From Aquarana catesbeiana (lineage: Eukaryota; Chordata; Amphibia; Anura; Ranidae), in assembly GCF_042186555.1 (NCBI RefSeq), contig NC_133326.1, positions 441,180,147 to 441,244,146 of the forward strand: 64,000 nucleotides of DNA, given 5' to 3'. The notes beneath the pieces are model-generated. The model was given only the letters and a program-made list of their open reading frames with translations. It did no database searches and was not told where the DNA came from. The translations under genes were made by a program, and so were the position numbers. Of the stretch, positions 63,647-64,000 are shown in pieces. Position 1 is the first letter of the stretch. The number at the start of each line of letters is the position of its first letter.

Positions 63647-63811
63647 GTCATGAGAATCATTGACAACGTTCGACCAGATCGTCAAACTGTTATGTTCTCT
63701 GCTACATTCCCAAGGGCCATGGAAGCTCTAGCACGAAGAATATTGAACAAGCCAATAGAGGTCCAAGTTGGAGGCAGAAGTGTAGTATGTTCTGATGTTG
63801 AACAGCATGTG
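63647..63811 (+). CDS. DDX46: DDX46 exon: motif III (SAT)
   Basis: This 165-bp exon is exactly 55 codons (phase 0 on both sides). It encodes VMRIIDNVRPDRQTVMFSAT with motif III (SAT), which couples ATP hydrolysis to RNA unwinding, then FPRAMEALARRILNKPIEVQ and VGGRSVVCSDVEQHV. This closes the first RecA-like domain and enters the linker to the second. Acceptor TTTTTTCAG (ending 63646), donor GTGAGT (63812). His before the final Val differs from Gln as I recall in mammals. Confidence 0.97.
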
Positions 63812-64000
63812 GTGAGTACTATGAAAATACAGGACAACATACAGATTAGAAGAATCTATAAAGCTATGAATAGCACAAGAGTTGCCATATTTTACTTGCA
63901 CACCTGTTATCATAATCTGTACTTGCTGGTTCATCTATCCTCAGTGGTGAACCAAGCAGTGGGTAAGCAACGTGAAGGATAATTTGCTGTGTGGGAGTTG
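63812..64000 (+). other. Start of the next DDX46 intron
   Basis: It follows the donor GTGAGT at 63812. An open frame continues past the donor for about 170 bp, but the sequence after it does not match DDX46, so this is intron read-through, not coding. Confidence 0.8.

Noticed and set aside
63812..63982. Continuation of the last DDX46 exon past 63811 as coding
   Set aside because: A canonical donor GTGAGT sits at 63812 and the protein stops matching DDX46 exactly there.
1..64000. CRISPR arrays, bacterial operons, tRNA genes
   Set aside because: No direct repeats with regular unique spacers, no prokaryotic gene organisation and no cloverleaf-type sequence with A and B boxes were seen; spliced exons and transposons show a vertebrate nuclear sequence.

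Overview
The window is intronic and exonic DNA of a vertebrate nuclear gene, almost certainly from an anuran amphibian, most likely a true frog (Ranidae). Five short exons on the + strand encode a continuous stretch of the DEAD-box RNA helicase DDX46 (yeast Prp5), a U2-snRNP-associated spliceosome assembly ATPase. They lie at 3199-3374, 38226-38347, 48381-48459, 53669-53751 and 63647-63811. They splice in frame through AG/GT boundaries (phases 2-1, 1-0, 0-1, 1-0, 0-0) and carry helicase motifs Q, I, Ia, GG, Ib, II (DEAD) and III (SAT). No other host protein gene is recognisable. The organism call is inferred from the repeats: DIRS1-type tyrosine-recombinase retrotransposons, T2-type MITEs with TTAAAGG ends, Penelope-like elements, and a repeat repertoire familiar from frog genomes.

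The rest is intron (about 34.9, 10.0, 5.2 and 9.9 kb between the exons) built largely from transposable elements nested in one another. In order: a DIRS tail (895-1830); a piggyBac-like 3' piece with a nested MITE (1831-2800); exon 1; a T2 MITE; DIRS gag remnants; two head-to-tail DIRS copies sharing one terminal module (5922-11392 and 11393-17270), one carrying a 5S rRNA pseudogene and the other a hAT MITE with a perfect 8-bp target duplication; another DIRS piece; a Tc1 element; an L1 ORF2 fragment; an AT-rich repeat split by a Harbinger-type MITE; a Penelope-like element (22985-26825, minus) with reverse transcriptase, GIY-YIG domain and a hammerhead-like motif; a decayed Ty3/gypsy element (26828-29480, minus) whose LTR is split by a foldback element with a 14-bp target duplication; a hAT MITE; a second Penelope element on the + strand split by a piggyBac-like MITE; more T2 MITEs and DIRS pieces; then exon 2.

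Between exons 2 and 3 are two full-length Tc1-like elements, a TTAA-flanked piggyBac-like element, a third Tc1 family split by an inverted-repeat element carrying hammerhead-like motifs in both arms (15-bp target duplication), a second copy of the 2-kb MITE family, another inverted-repeat unit and a CR1/L2-like LINE 3' end. The exon 3-4 intron holds one Tc1-like element and then about 3.7 kb without recognisable repeats. The exon 4-5 intron holds a (TA)n tract, an internally deleted piggyBac relative that fuses the two ends of its transposase, an array of direct and inverted repeat blocks, a truncated Tc1, and two DIRS remnants, the second interrupted by a T2-like element and a third Penelope tail.

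The only coding DNA that looks functional is DDX46. All transposon proteins are broken by stops or frameshifts. Recurrent points of interest are hammerhead-ribozyme-like motifs at Penelope-type ends, long inverted repeats with retrotransposon-style target duplications, and precise nesting events that give a relative order of insertions.
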